Source of the DNA: Robertmurraya kyonggiensis
GTDB lineage: Bacteria; Bacillota; Bacilli; Bacillales; Cytobacillaceae
Assembly (NCBI RefSeq): GCF_005116465.1
Contig: NZ_SWBM01000001.1
Span: forward strand, 1,116,001 to 1,180,000
Direction: 5' to 3'
DNA length: 64,000 bases
Shown piece after piece: positions 1-9,629 of this stretch. The position numbers were made by a program, and so were the translations under genes. The notes under the pieces are model-generated. The model ran no database searches, had not been told where the DNA came from, and worked only from the letters and a program-made list of their open reading frames with translations. Each line of letters begins with the position of its first letter. Positions within the stretch are counted from its first letter, which is position 1.

Positions 1-2
1 AC

Positions 3-164
3 AGTATTGAGGGCGAGCAAGTCGCAGAACACATATTTCATTTAGCCAAATTGACAGTTCCAGTTCAAGTTAGTATGCCTTGGACGTTTATTTTTCCGAA
101 GGAAAGTTACTTAACAAAGAATGCAATTGTAAATGGACGATTAGAAGTAGTGGAGAATGTCTAG
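3..164 (+). CDS. C-terminal end of an unidentified protein (5' partial)
   Basis: An open frame enters from the left edge and stops at the TAG at 162-164, giving the last 53 residues of a protein. The peptide has short hydrophobic strands and ends in VNGRLEVVENV. I do not recognise the family. The gene is truncated only because the window begins here. No terminator is evident behind it, and the next gene starts about 130 bases later with its own ribosome binding site. Confidence 0.5.
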   Translation, partial: SIEGEQVAEHIFHLAKLTVPVQVSMPWTFIFPKESYLTKNAIVNGRLEVVENV

Positions 165-292
165 CCTAGTAAATATAGTATTTTTACTATCTAATTATAG
201 TGCAAATGTAGTAAATATACCCTTAGAAAACCTACTTAATTGTGTAAAAAAATTTTTCCCATCTACCGAATCTTTTTTCAGGAGGTAATGAC

Positions 293-661
293 ATGGAAAC
301 ATTAGAAGACTATTTAGCAGGGATTGACACCCCATCACATCATGAGCGATTAGAAGAAATATTTAATTGGATATCAGAGAAATTCCCAAATTTGAAATCT
401 GAAATCAAATGGAACACGCCGATGTTTACTGATCATGGTACATTTATTCTTGGGATTTCCACAGCGAAACAACATATCAGCGTTGCACCTGAAGAAGTTA
501 CAATGATACGGTTTGCTGAGGATATTGCACAAGCTGGTTATAGTGCTACAAATGGTATGTTTCGAATTAAGTGGAAAGACCAGGTGAATTACGAACTGCT
601 TGAGAAAATGATTGCATTTAATATTGAAGATAAAGCCGATTATACAAATTTTTGGCGATAA
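293..661 (+). CDS. fra: Frataxin-like iron chaperone Fra (YdhG, DUF1801)
   Basis: A 122-residue soluble protein of the DUF1801 fold, closely resembling Bacillus subtilis YdhG/Fra in length and motifs: the IKWNTPMFTDHGTFI segment near residues 38-52, the KQHISVAPE stretch, and the C-terminal NIEDKADYTNFWR. In B. subtilis Fra binds iron and supplies it for Fe-S cluster and haem assembly in the cytoplasm. The start ATG follows a good AGGAGGT site at about 280-286. The next gene begins 28 bases downstream and encodes a related domain fused to a CDGSH iron-sulfur motif, so the two probably form one transcript. The family is clear. The iron role rests on the B. subtilis homologue. Confidence 0.85.
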   Translation: METLEDYLAGIDTPSHHERLEEIFNWISEKFPNLKSEIKWNTPMFTDHGTFILGISTAKQHISVAPEEVTMIRFAEDIAQAGYSATNGMFRIKWKDQVNYELLEKMIAFNIEDKADYTNFWR

Positions 662-689
662 ATGAAGAATGGAAGAGGAGTATTACTAA

Positions 690-1343
690 ATGACGAATAG
701 TAAAACAAATCCGAAGGTTGAAGAATTTTTAAGTAAGGCGACAACGTGGAAGGATGAATTTGTAAAGCTCAGACAGATTGTTCGCCATTGTGACCTAACA
801 GAAGATTTTAAGTGGATGCATCCTTGTTACACCTTGGATAATAAAAATATTGTCTTAATCCATGGGTTCAAAGAATACTGTGCACTGCTTTTTCACAAAG
901 GTGCATTGTTGAAGGACCCTCAAGGAATTCTCATTCAACAAACGGAAAATGTACAGTCGGCACGTCAAATTCGGTTTACTAGTTTAGAAGAAATCATCGA
1001 GATGGAAGCTGTTATTAAAGACTATATAAAACAAGCTATTGAAGTTGAAAAAGCTGGTTTGAAGGTTGAAATGAAAGAGAAGGAAGATGTCGACTTCCCT
1101 GAAGAATTGGAGCATAAATTCGAAGAAATGCCAGAATTGAAAACGGCGTTTGAGGCTTTAACGGTTGGACGAAGAAACGCTTATATTTACCATTTTAATC
1201 AAGCAAAACAATCTAAAACACGTACCACTAGGATTGAGAAATATGTGCCGAAAATCCTCGCTGGTAAGGGCATCAACGATTGCACTTGTGGTCACTCAAA
1301 AAGGTTTCCGAACTGTGATGGTTCGCATAAGAACTTTGAATAA
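690..1343 (+). CDS. YdeI/OmdA-family protein with C-terminal CDGSH iron-sulfur motif
   Basis: A 217-residue protein. Residues about 1-120 look like a DUF1801 domain, about 125-195 match the OmdA/YdeI helical domain (LTVGRRNAYIYHFNQAK), and the C-terminus carries C-x-C-x2-S-x3-P-x-C-D-G-S-H, the complete CDGSH ligand set (three Cys and one His) for a [2Fe-2S] cluster. A GGAAGAGGAG site precedes the ATG. It lies just behind the Fra-like gene and shares its DUF1801 fold, which points to a common iron or Fe-S task. A hairpin terminator follows. The biochemical function is unknown. Cluster binding is inferred from the intact motif. Confidence 0.75.
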   Translation: MTNSKTNPKVEEFLSKATTWKDEFVKLRQIVRHCDLTEDFKWMHPCYTLDNKNIVLIHGFKEYCALLFHKGALLKDPQGILIQQTENVQSARQIRFTSLEEIIEMEAVIKDYIKQAIEVEKAGLKVEMKEKEDVDFPEELEHKFEEMPELKTAFEALTVGRRNAYIYHFNQAKQSKTRTTRIEKYVPKILAGKGINDCTCGHSKRFPNCDGSHKNFE

Positions 1344-1356
1344 GATAATGAATAGA

Positions 1357-1397
1357 AGCGTACCGAACAGCTTTTTGCTGAAAGGTATGCTTTTTTA
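1357..1397 (+). terminator. Rho-independent terminator after the YdeI-like gene
   Basis: The arms AGCGTACC and GGTATGCT pair with one G-T, an inner AGC/GCT extends the stem, and a T-rich tail follows. It closes the fra/ydeI-like unit. Confidence 0.8.
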
Positions 1398-1551
1398 TTT
1401 GGCATGAATATGTTGCCATTTTAGTAAACTTTTCTGTGGAACAAGATTGAAGAAAAGGTAATATTCAGCAAATGGGTCCCTTCAATGCAGGAATATTGGT
1501 CATTTTTGAAGAAGTATATATTAGTAAAATAATCGAAAGAGGTTCGATGGA

Positions 1552-2832
1552 TTGAAATTTTTTAAGAAAATACTATTTGTAATACTCATTGTAAGCGTAT
1601 TTGTTGTGACACGGTTATTGATTCAAGATGTAAAACCCTTATTTAAGAATCTCGTGAATGAAACGATCGCAAATCCACTGGACAAAGATTTTCTCACCGA
1701 GGAATTCGAAGGATTGACTATCAGATATGAAAAAGATGATTATGCTACAGTTGAAACGATTAAAACTCTCTATCCAGACGCCAAAGAAGAGTTAGACAAA
1801 CTGTACGGAAGTCATTCAGATGAATTAACGATTGTCGTTTATGCGAAATTAGAAGATTTTAATGCTGCTTCGGATTCTGAAATTTTAGGTGGGTATTATA
1901 CGCCAATTAATGACTCCATCCATTTGAAAAGCGAAGAAGTAGTTGGGGACTTTGAATTAGAGGATACCTTTTTTCATGAATATGCTCATTATAGAACGAA
2001 CCGTTACATAGATGAGCATGGAATATTGGAAGAAGACTTGCCTCAATGGTTTAATGAGGGAATATCAGAAGTGATAGCAAAAAAAAATACATCTGTAGAT
2101 AAAGATTCATTAGAAACAATTGATTTTAAAGAACTAGATTCGAATACCTTATTTTTAAAAGGTAGGCAAGGAAATATTGATCCATATCTTCAAAGCTATT
2201 TCACAGTGAATGAGCTAGTACATCAATTTGGACCAGAGATTGTCCCTAAAGTATTGTTGGCTTTAAAAGATAGTGATATTTATAAGGCGCTGGATGACCT
2301 AACTGGCACTAGTAGCGAAGAATTACTAAGCAATTCTTTAGATAGAAGCGAACAAATTAATGATTTATTAGAAAAAGCTAGTGAATATGCAGTTAATGGG
2401 GCTTATAAAGAGACAACAAATATTTATCAAGAAATTCTACGCATAGAACCCAATAACTACATTGCTAATACTAGCTTGTCACACTTTTTAGTGAAACAAT
2501 ATAAATTCACGGATGCAGTGAGTCAATTAACAAATATGGAAGTTCTAGAATCATTTGACCTGCAATTGTTAGCTGAGTTGTCACTTCTAAGTGATTTGAA
2601 TGACTCTCTGAAGTATATGGAAATGTCCGAGGAGAAAAATAAAACCAAATTTACTGATAATAGCTCTACATCTCCATTTGTAGATGCTATCCGGAATAAT
2701 ATCGACGATCCTGTTAGTGCGTATCTTCAATTATTTAAAGAGAATTTGATTACTTATAAAGAAATCGAATCACAAGTAAAGGTAAATCTCAAAAAAATGT
2801 ACCCAGATGATTCGCGAGTACAAAATCTTTAA
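1552..2832 (+). CDS. Membrane-anchored zinc metallopeptidase (peptidase MA-like) with TPR-like tail
   Basis: 426 residues starting at TTG, preceded by AAAGAGG at 1536-1542; an ATG just upstream stops at once. Residues about 5-25 form one hydrophobic signal-anchor segment, so the rest is probably extracytoplasmic. The catalytic signature HEYAH lies near residue 143, followed about 25 residues later by WFNEG, the pattern of peptidase-MA-like gluzincins (HExxH, downstream Glu as third zinc ligand). The C-terminal part, about residues 280-400, is helical with a TPR-like region (YKETTNIYQEILRIEPNNYIA). The substrate is unknown. The next open frame overlaps its end, so the two may be co-expressed. 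Confidence 0.7.
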   Translation: MKFFKKILFVILIVSVFVVTRLLIQDVKPLFKNLVNETIANPLDKDFLTEEFEGLTIRYEKDDYATVETIKTLYPDAKEELDKLYGSHSDELTIVVYAKLEDFNAASDSEILGGYYTPINDSIHLKSEEVVGDFELEDTFFHEYAHYRTNRYIDEHGILEEDLPQWFNEGISEVIAKKNTSVDKDSLETIDFKELDSNTLFLKGRQGNIDPYLQSYFTVNELVHQFGPEIVPKVLLALKDSDIYKALDDLTGTSSEELLSNSLDRSEQINDLLEKASEYAVNGAYKETTNIYQEILRIEPNNYIANTSLSHFLVKQYKFTDAVSQLTNMEVLESFDLQLLAELSLLSDLNDSLKYMEMSEEKNKTKFTDNSSTSPFVDAIRNNIDDPVSAYLQLFKENLITYKEIESQVKVNLKKMYPDDSRVQNL

Positions 2833-2857
2833 AGGCGAATTTACACAGGGAGCTAGA

Positions 2858-3439
2858 ATGAATAATACATTACAAATGCGAATAGACCCGTCTTATACCT
2901 TGAATTTTTTGATTTATATCCAAAATGCATATCTCAACAAAAGTAATGAGAACCTAAAATTTCCTTACATTCCAACAAACATTGAATTTCATAAAGACTT
3001 CGAGAGGAACTACAAAGAGATTTGGCTTGAAGTCTCTAAACGAATTTCAGAGAATCCAAATAATGATCAAATTATTTTCACTAAAGAAAAACCTTTATTT
3101 TTTCACGGATTATTTGCTGAAGATGAATATACTCTAAATCGATATAATGAACTCTACTTATCCTTTAGAGTATGGTGGGACAGTTTCGCTGGACATTTTT
3201 CCGTAGAAAAAGCAATTGATGAAAAAGTACATAAGATGTATACAGAACTAGCGGATTTACTTTTAGAAAAGAAGATTAAACCTGAAAAATCATTAAACAT
3301 CTCTTTGATTTATGATGAGTGTATATTGCTTGAGCTAGAACCAGACTCATATTTTGCAGTGATTTCGTTAAGCGATTGCATTGTGAATAACAAACAGCTA
3401 ATCCGGAGATTATTATTGAGTTTCCATAAAAACGCTTAG
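2858..3439 (+). CDS. Hypothetical protein (unrecognised)
   Basis: About 193 residues from ATG 2858, chosen because CAGGGAG at 2846-2852 sits six bases upstream. The frame is also open from ATG 2807, which would overlap the peptidase gene by 26 bases. There is no signal peptide and no membrane segment. The sequence is rich in aromatic and charged residues (IEFHKDFERNYKEIW, LSFRVWWDSFAGHF). I do not recognise the family. Its last codons lie inside the stem of a strong terminator, so it ends the transcription unit begun by the peptidase. Confidence 0.6.
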   Translation: MNNTLQMRIDPSYTLNFLIYIQNAYLNKSNENLKFPYIPTNIEFHKDFERNYKEIWLEVSKRISENPNNDQIIFTKEKPLFFHGLFAEDEYTLNRYNELYLSFRVWWDSFAGHFSVEKAIDEKVHKMYTELADLLLEKKIKPEKSLNISLIYDECILLELEPDSYFAVISLSDCIVNNKQLIRRLLLSFHKNA

Positions 3440-3465
3440 GGTTATAAAATCCTAAGCGTTTTATT
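3431..3465 (+). terminator. Strong terminator overlapping the stop codon
   Basis: Perfect 10-bp arms AACGCTTAGG and CCTAAGCGTT separated by 10 bases and followed by TTTTATT. The upstream arm contains the stop of the preceding gene. It insulates the galactose operon from upstream transcription. Confidence 0.85.
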
Positions 3466-3467
3466 AA

Positions 3468-3490
3468 TTTTAGTTAAAGTTTTACTAAAA
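3468..3490 (+). promoter_or_regulatory. Candidate galactose-regulator operator
   Basis: An imperfect 23-bp palindrome with arms TTTTAGT and ACTAAAA, symmetric at 20 of 23 positions, sits five bases upstream of the -35 box of the gal promoter. The LacI-type regulator encoded at the end of this operon is the obvious candidate ligand, but that is inference. Confidence 0.5.
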
Positions 3491-3494
3491 TTCA

Positions 3495-3523
3495 TTGACT
3501 GCTTTTACTTAAGGTTCTACAAT
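3495..3523 (+). promoter_or_regulatory. SigA-type promoter of the gal operon
   Basis: TTGACT at 3495-3500, a 17-base spacer and TACAAT at 3518-3523, ending 35 bases before the galK start. It is close to the vegetative consensus and is the only clear promoter ahead of galK. Confidence 0.7.
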
Positions 3524-3558
3524 AGAATTAAATCGATCACTTATTGGGGGTACACAGC

Positions 3559-4740
3559 ATGGAAATCAATCAACTCGTCAAAACATTTCAAACACTGTTT
3601 AATGTAAACGAATACAAGTCCTTCTTTGCACCAGGAAGAATCAACCTAATCGGGGAACATACTGACTACAATGGCGGGCACGTTTTCCCAGCATCCATCA
3701 CCAAAGGAACATATGCAATAGCAGGAAAGCGCCCGGATACGAAAATCAGAATGTACTCGATGAACTTTGCTGAGCTTGGTGTAATCGAATTCGACCTTAA
3801 CAACCTAGACTACAATAAGGACCATGATTGGGCGAACTATCCGAAGGGAATGCTTCGATATCTAATAGAAAAAGGTTTTTCGATTCCTACAGGTGTGGAC
3901 GTTCTGTTTTACGGCAATATTCCAAATGGTGCTGGACTTTCGTCATCAGCTTCAATTGAACTGGTTTCCGGAGTGATGTTTGAGAACCTATTCGAATTAA
4001 CGATTGACCGAGTGGAGCTCGTGAAAATTGGCCAGCAGGTGGAAAATCATTTTATCGGTGTCAACAGTGGCATTATGGACCAATTTGCGATTGGAATGGG
4101 GAAAGAGAATGCAGGTATTTTCCTAGATTGTGAGACATTGAAATATGAATATGCACCACTTGATTTGCAGGACCGTCTCATTTTAATTATGAATACGAAC
4201 AAACGTCGTGAGCTTGCTGATTCAAAATATAATGAGAGACGAAGTGAATGTGAAGAGGCACTAAAGCTACTACAGCAGACCCTTGATATTGAAGCGCTTG
4301 GTCAAGTAACGTCTGAAACATTTGAACAACATAAGCATCTGATCGCGAATGAAATTTTACTAAGGCGTGCAAAACACGCAGTGTATGAAAATGAACGAAC
4401 GATCCAAGCGCTAGCTGCGCTAAAAGCTGGCAATCTAAATGAGTTTGGCCAACTTTTAAACGAATCCCATCGCTCACTACGAGATGATTATGAAGTAACG
4501 GGGATTGAGTTGGATACACTAGCAGAAGCAGCTTGGGCACAAGATGGTGTTCTAGGTGCACGAATGACAGGCGCAGGATTTGGTGGTTGTGCGATTGCGC
4601 TTGTTGAAAAGAATAAAGTTGAAACGGTAATCCGCGCAATCGATAAAATATATGAAGAAACAATTGGATACAAAGCTTCCTTTTATGATGTAAGCATTGG
4701 TGATGGAGCACGAGAACTAAAACAATTGGAGAGGTGTTAA
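3559..4740 (+). CDS. galK: Galactokinase
   Basis: A 393-residue GHMP kinase that phosphorylates alpha-D-galactose to galactose 1-phosphate, the first committed step of the Leloir pathway. The galactokinase signature GRINLIGEHTDYNGG is near residue 25, the ATP loop GAGLSSSAS near residue 125, and the C-terminal MTGAGFGGCAI near residue 340; the length is usual for the family. ATG 3559 is chosen over an in-frame TTG at 3544 because the G-rich site at 3545-3550 lies at the right distance. It is the first gene of galK-galE-galT-galM-regulator and is followed by galE after two bases. Confidence 0.95.
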   Translation: MEINQLVKTFQTLFNVNEYKSFFAPGRINLIGEHTDYNGGHVFPASITKGTYAIAGKRPDTKIRMYSMNFAELGVIEFDLNNLDYNKDHDWANYPKGMLRYLIEKGFSIPTGVDVLFYGNIPNGAGLSSSASIELVSGVMFENLFELTIDRVELVKIGQQVENHFIGVNSGIMDQFAIGMGKENAGIFLDCETLKYEYAPLDLQDRLILIMNTNKRRELADSKYNERRSECEEALKLLQQTLDIEALGQVTSETFEQHKHLIANEILLRRAKHAVYENERTIQALAALKAGNLNEFGQLLNESHRSLRDDYEVTGIELDTLAEAAWAQDGVLGARMTGAGFGGCAIALVEKNKVETVIRAIDKIYEETIGYKASFYDVSIGDGARELKQLERC

Positions 4741-4742
4741 AC

Positions 4743-5732
4743 ATGAGTATTTTAGTTTTAGGTGGAGCAGGTTATGTTGGGTCACATGCAGTCTATCAAT
4801 TAATTGATGCAGGAAATGATGTTGTCGTTGTCGATAATTTGCAACAAGGACACGAAGCAGCGATACACCCAAAAGCAAAGTTTTACAAAGGCGATATTCG
4901 TGACCGTGCCTTTTTACAATCCGTTTTTGAAAAAGAAACGATTGACGCTGTGATTCATTTTGCTGCTAATTCATTAGTTGGAGTATCAATGGAAACGCCA
5001 CTCGAGTACTACGACAACAATGTTTTCGGAACTCAAGTCGTTTTAGAAACGATGAAAGCCAACAATGTGAAGTACATCGTGTTCTCATCTACAGCAGCAA
5101 CGTATGGAGAGCCTAAGCAAGTGCCAATTACCGAGGATATGCCAACTGTTCCGACGAATACTTACGGGGAAACGAAGCTGGCGATGGAAAAAATGATGAA
5201 GTGGACTGAAATTGCACACGGAATCAAGTACGTGTCACTCCGTTACTTTAACGTGGCGGGTGCTAGAAAAACGGGTGAAATTGGTGAGGACCATAATCCA
5301 GAAACTCATCTCATTCCTGTTGTTTTACAAGCAGCTATTGGAACGCGTGAATTCATTACAATCTTTGGAGAAGATTACGATACGCAAGATGGCACTTGTA
5401 TCCGTGACTACATCCATGTTGAAGACTTAATTGATGCGCATATTCTTGCCTTAAAATACCTCCAAAACGGCGGGGACAGTAACATTTTTAATCTAGGAAG
5501 CAATAGTGGTTTTTCTGTAAAAGAAATCGTAGAAACGGCAAAAGAGGTTACACAACGTGAAATTCCAGTGAAAATCGGTGAACGTAGAGCCGGGGACCCA
5601 AGCACGTTAATTGCTTCTTCTACTAAGGCAAAGGAAGTCTTAGGTTGGGAGCCGAAACTTACATCAATTCAAGACATTATTAAGGATGCGTGGAACTGGC
5701 ATGTCAACCACCCAAATGGGTATGAAAGCTGA
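4743..5732 (+). CDS. galE: UDP-glucose 4-epimerase
   Basis: A 329-residue short-chain dehydrogenase of the extended type that interconverts UDP-galactose and UDP-glucose with bound NAD. GGAGYVGSHA near residue 7 is the nucleotide-binding loop, SSTAATYG contains the catalytic Ser/Thr region, and YGETK holds the catalytic Tyr-x3-Lys near residues 145-149. ATG 4743 is chosen because GGAGAGGTG lies just upstream, overlapping the galK stop. It acts in the cytoplasm with GalK and GalT. Confidence 0.95.
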   Translation: MSILVLGGAGYVGSHAVYQLIDAGNDVVVVDNLQQGHEAAIHPKAKFYKGDIRDRAFLQSVFEKETIDAVIHFAANSLVGVSMETPLEYYDNNVFGTQVVLETMKANNVKYIVFSSTAATYGEPKQVPITEDMPTVPTNTYGETKLAMEKMMKWTEIAHGIKYVSLRYFNVAGARKTGEIGEDHNPETHLIPVVLQAAIGTREFITIFGEDYDTQDGTCIRDYIHVEDLIDAHILALKYLQNGGDSNIFNLGSNSGFSVKEIVETAKEVTQREIPVKIGERRAGDPSTLIASSTKAKEVLGWEPKLTSIQDIIKDAWNWHVNHPNGYES

Positions 5733-5741
5733 GGGAATCGT

Positions 5742-7232
5742 ATGAACGTTCATGACATCGTACAACAGATAACATTTCATGCCGTCAGAGTACAATTAAT
5801 CGAGCAAGGAGACTTGATTTACGTAAGGAATCAAATCCTCTCCTTGCTAGGTTTGGAGAGTTTTGAGCCGACTGACTCGGCTTTCGTTGAAAAAGATATT
5901 CCTACACTTGTTGAGAACCTAGTATACTTTGCGATTTCGAATGGCAATTGTGATGATTATTTTGATGCAAAAGAGATTTTTGCAAGCAAGATTATGAATA
6001 CGATGATGCCATTGCCATCTACTGTTTCTGGACGTTTTTATGAGCTTTATAAAAATGATCCCGTTGCTGCGACAAGTTATTTCTATGAATTAAGTAAAAA
6101 TAGCAACTATATTCAAATGAAACGAATCGAAAAGAAAATTGAATATAATGTTGAGACGGAATACGGCGAACTCGATATAACGATTAATCTTTCGAAGCCA
6201 GAAAAAGACCCGAAGCAAATTGCATTAGAACGAGCTACGAAATCAGAAGGAACGAAGTACCCACAATGTTTACTTTGCGTGGAGAATGAAGGCTATGCCG
6301 GACGAATCGGTCATCCTGCTCGTTCGAATCACCGCATTATTCCCGTTGAAGTTGCAGAGGAAAAGTGGTTTCTGCAGTATTCGCCCTATGTGTACTATAA
6401 TGAGCATTGCATTTTGCTTTGCGAAGAGCATTGCGACATGAAGATTAGTAGAGACACTTTCGCAAGAATATTAGGCTTTGTAGAGCGGTTTCCTCATTAT
6501 TTTATCGGTTCGAATGCGGATATACCAATTGTAGGTGGCTCGATTTTGAGTCATGACCATTACCAAGGTGGTAACTATGAATTTGCAATGGCGAAAGCAG
6601 AGGATGAATATAAGTTCGAATGGATTCGCTTTCCAGAAGTACAATTTTCAAAGGTGAAATGGCCGATGTCTGTGCTTCGCTTGAGAAGTAAAGATATAAG
6701 TGAATTAGTTGAAGCGGGAGATGTGATTTTACAGGCGTGGAAAAAATACAGTGACCCTGACGTAGGTATTTTCGCTTTTTCTGAGGACACACCACATAAT
6801 ACGATTACGCCAATCGGGCGAAAAAGTAATGGCCAATACGAGCTGGACCTCGTCTTACGAAATAATCGCACAAACGATGAGCATCCACTAGGAATCTTTC
6901 ATCCTCATGAAGATGTTCATCATATCAAGAAAGAAAATATTGGATTGATCGAGGTTATGGGGTTGGCAGTGTTACCAGCCAGACTTGAGACAGAGTTACT
7001 TGAGGTTGAACACTATATTCTGGATGAGCCAAACTCAATTGAACCAATGCATGAACCTTGGGCCGAGGAGTTAAAGCAGTCTTTTTCTGGAACCGGTGAA
7101 GATGTTCATGAGTTTGTAAAGCGCGAAGTTGGCAAGAAATTCCTCCGTGCATTAGAGGATGCAGGTGTGTTTAAAATTGATGAGAAGGGTCAAGCTGGTT
7201 TTAGAAGATTTATAGAACATCTTATCGGATGA
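5742..7232 (+). CDS. galT: UDP-glucose--hexose-1-phosphate uridylyltransferase (Firmicutes type)
   Basis: A 496-residue protein of the long GalT type found in Firmicutes, which transfers UMP from UDP-glucose to galactose 1-phosphate. A Cys pair (CLLCVENEGYAGR) near residue 178 and the SHDHYQGG motif near residue 270 mark the catalytic half. The second half carries the GalT C-terminal domain (HEDVHHIKKENIGLIEVMG). It starts nine bases after galE, with GAGGGA overlapping the galE end. The 310-base gap behind it contains a tandem repeat array, so linkage to galM is interrupted by that element. Confidence 0.93.
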   Translation: MNVHDIVQQITFHAVRVQLIEQGDLIYVRNQILSLLGLESFEPTDSAFVEKDIPTLVENLVYFAISNGNCDDYFDAKEIFASKIMNTMMPLPSTVSGRFYELYKNDPVAATSYFYELSKNSNYIQMKRIEKKIEYNVETEYGELDITINLSKPEKDPKQIALERATKSEGTKYPQCLLCVENEGYAGRIGHPARSNHRIIPVEVAEEKWFLQYSPYVYYNEHCILLCEEHCDMKISRDTFARILGFVERFPHYFIGSNADIPIVGGSILSHDHYQGGNYEFAMAKAEDEYKFEWIRFPEVQFSKVKWPMSVLRLRSKDISELVEAGDVILQAWKKYSDPDVGIFAFSEDTPHNTITPIGRKSNGQYELDLVLRNNRTNDEHPLGIFHPHEDVHHIKKENIGLIEVMGLAVLPARLETELLEVEHYILDEPNSIEPMHEPWAEELKQSFSGTGEDVHEFVKREVGKKFLRALEDAGVFKIDEKGQAGFRRFIEHLIG

Positions 7233-7241
7233 ATTGTTTGA

Positions 7242-7500
7242 TTGACAGGATGTAACTGAGTTCTAGTATAGTTGTCAATCAAATGTAATTTGTCTGCCAA
7301 GATGTAGTCAGGTGAACGAAAAGTTGTCAATCAAAGCTAGTTTGTCTGACAAGATATGGCCAAACTCTAGTATAGTTGTCAATCAAAACGATAATGATTG
7401 ACAAGATAAACCGAAGTTCAAACAAAGTTGTCACTTAAATACAGAATGACTGACAAGATTTCCATAAATGGAACTAGACTTGTCACTCAAGTAGCTTCCG
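7242..7500. repeat. 52-bp tandem repeat array, five units
   Basis: Five degenerate units between galT and galM. The marker ending (gA)CAAGAT-like recurs with its last base at 7251, 7303, 7355, 7407 and 7459, exactly 52 bases apart. Each period contains AGTTGTCAATCAAA-like and TGATTGACAAGAT-like blocks, which are reverse complements, so every unit can form a hairpin; the clearest has TTGTC at 7376-7380 and GACAA at 7400-7404. 52 is not a multiple of three, so it is not coding. A second array with the same period and hairpin geometry is at 23273-23456. Confidence 0.8.
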
Positions 7501-7541
7501 CACTAACAAACTACCATATTTTTATGGAAGGACGAATACAA

Positions 7542-8576
7542 ATGAATGTAAGCAAGAAGAAGTTTGGAGAAATCGAAAATCGTTCAGTAGTTTTATATAC
7601 TATTACGAATGGAAACGGTATGAGTGTAAGTTGTATCAATTACGGCTGTATCATCACTGATATTCAAGTACCTGATAAAAATGGGAATCTTGAGAATGTT
7701 GTTCTGGGATTTGATACCATTGAAGAATATTTAAATGATACGGCTTATTTCGGAGCGATTGTTGGCCGAACTGCTGGAAGAATTAAAGGCGCGCAATTCG
7801 AATTGGATGGGCAAACTTTTACATTAGAAAAAAATGAAAATAGCAATCACTTACACGGTGGGCACAACGGGTTCAACCGAGTGATTTGGCAAGCTGAAAT
7901 GATTGAAAATGGTGTCGTGTTTACCCATGTTAGTGAGGATGGCGAAGGTGGATATCCTAGTACATTAAATATGGAAGTAAAATATTTACTAAATAACGAA
8001 AACGAATTTACAATCACGATCAATGGGGTTTCCGACAAAAATACCATCCTTAATTGCACAAATCATTCCTACTTCAATCTTTCTGGCGATATCAAACGTG
8101 ATATTTTAAATCATACCTTATCGCTGAAGAGCGACAAATTTTTACCGATTGATGAAAAACTACTACCAACTGGAGAATTGGCAGATGTATCTGGTACGCC
8201 GTTTGATTTCCAAAACGGACAAAAAATAGTAGCAGGGACAGAGACTGATTTTTCCCAAAACCACTTAGCGGGAAAAGGCTATGACCACCCATTTGTTCTT
8301 CATTCGAATCAGGACCAAGAAATTTATCTTGTTGATGAAGTGTCTGGTAGAACACTAACGGTTGAAACGAACCAACCTGGAGTGGTAATTTATACGAGTA
8401 ATCAATTGGATGGCGATTTTAAAATAAGAGGGGTACAAGCTCGACCGTATCTCGGAATTTGCCTAGAAACACAAGGACTTCCTGATGCGATTCATCACCC
8501 TCATTTTCCGACAATTGTCCTTGTAAAAGGAAATGAATATACCGCAGTAACAACGTATAGATTCGGTGTAATCTAG
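7542..8576 (+). CDS. galM: Aldose 1-epimerase (galactose mutarotase)
   Basis: A 344-residue beta-sandwich mutarotase converting beta- to alpha-galactose for GalK. Motifs include FGAIVGRTAGRIKGA near residues 67-81, the catalytic-His segment NHLHGGHNGFNR near residue 100, TNHSYFNLSG near residue 170, and a late LGICLETQGLPDAIHHP carrying the catalytic Glu. The frame is open upstream into the repeat array, but ATG 7542 follows GGAAGGA at 7526-7532 and gives the family's normal length. The regulator gene follows after 16 bases. Confidence 0.92.
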   Translation: MNVSKKKFGEIENRSVVLYTITNGNGMSVSCINYGCIITDIQVPDKNGNLENVVLGFDTIEEYLNDTAYFGAIVGRTAGRIKGAQFELDGQTFTLEKNENSNHLHGGHNGFNRVIWQAEMIENGVVFTHVSEDGEGGYPSTLNMEVKYLLNNENEFTITINGVSDKNTILNCTNHSYFNLSGDIKRDILNHTLSLKSDKFLPIDEKLLPTGELADVSGTPFDFQNGQKIVAGTETDFSQNHLAGKGYDHPFVLHSNQDQEIYLVDEVSGRTLTVETNQPGVVIYTSNQLDGDFKIRGVQARPYLGICLETQGLPDAIHHPHFPTIVLVKGNEYTAVTTYRFGVI

Positions 8577-8580
8577 TTGA

Positions 8581-9579
<999 letters not shown>

Positions 9580-9586
9580 AATTCAG

Positions 9587-9623
9587 GAACCCCAGTGAAG
9601 TTATTTTCACTCGGGTTCTATTT
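9587..9623 (+). terminator. Terminator of the gal operon
   Basis: GAACCCCAGTGAA pairs with TTCACTCGGGTTC (one unpaired base per arm) and is followed by TATTTTATT, just after the regulator stop codon. Confidence 0.8.
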
Positions 9624-9629
9624 TATTAA

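Noticed and set aside
4187-4744. Minus-strand open frame of 185 codons inside galK
   Set aside because: It is antisense to a fully conserved galK and has no motif, ribosome site or protein-like composition.
7242-7500. CRISPR array (palindromic part plus spacer-like part, period 52)
   Set aside because: The repeated part diverges strongly between units, the variable part is only about 19-23 bases and also similar between units, and there are no cas genes in the window.
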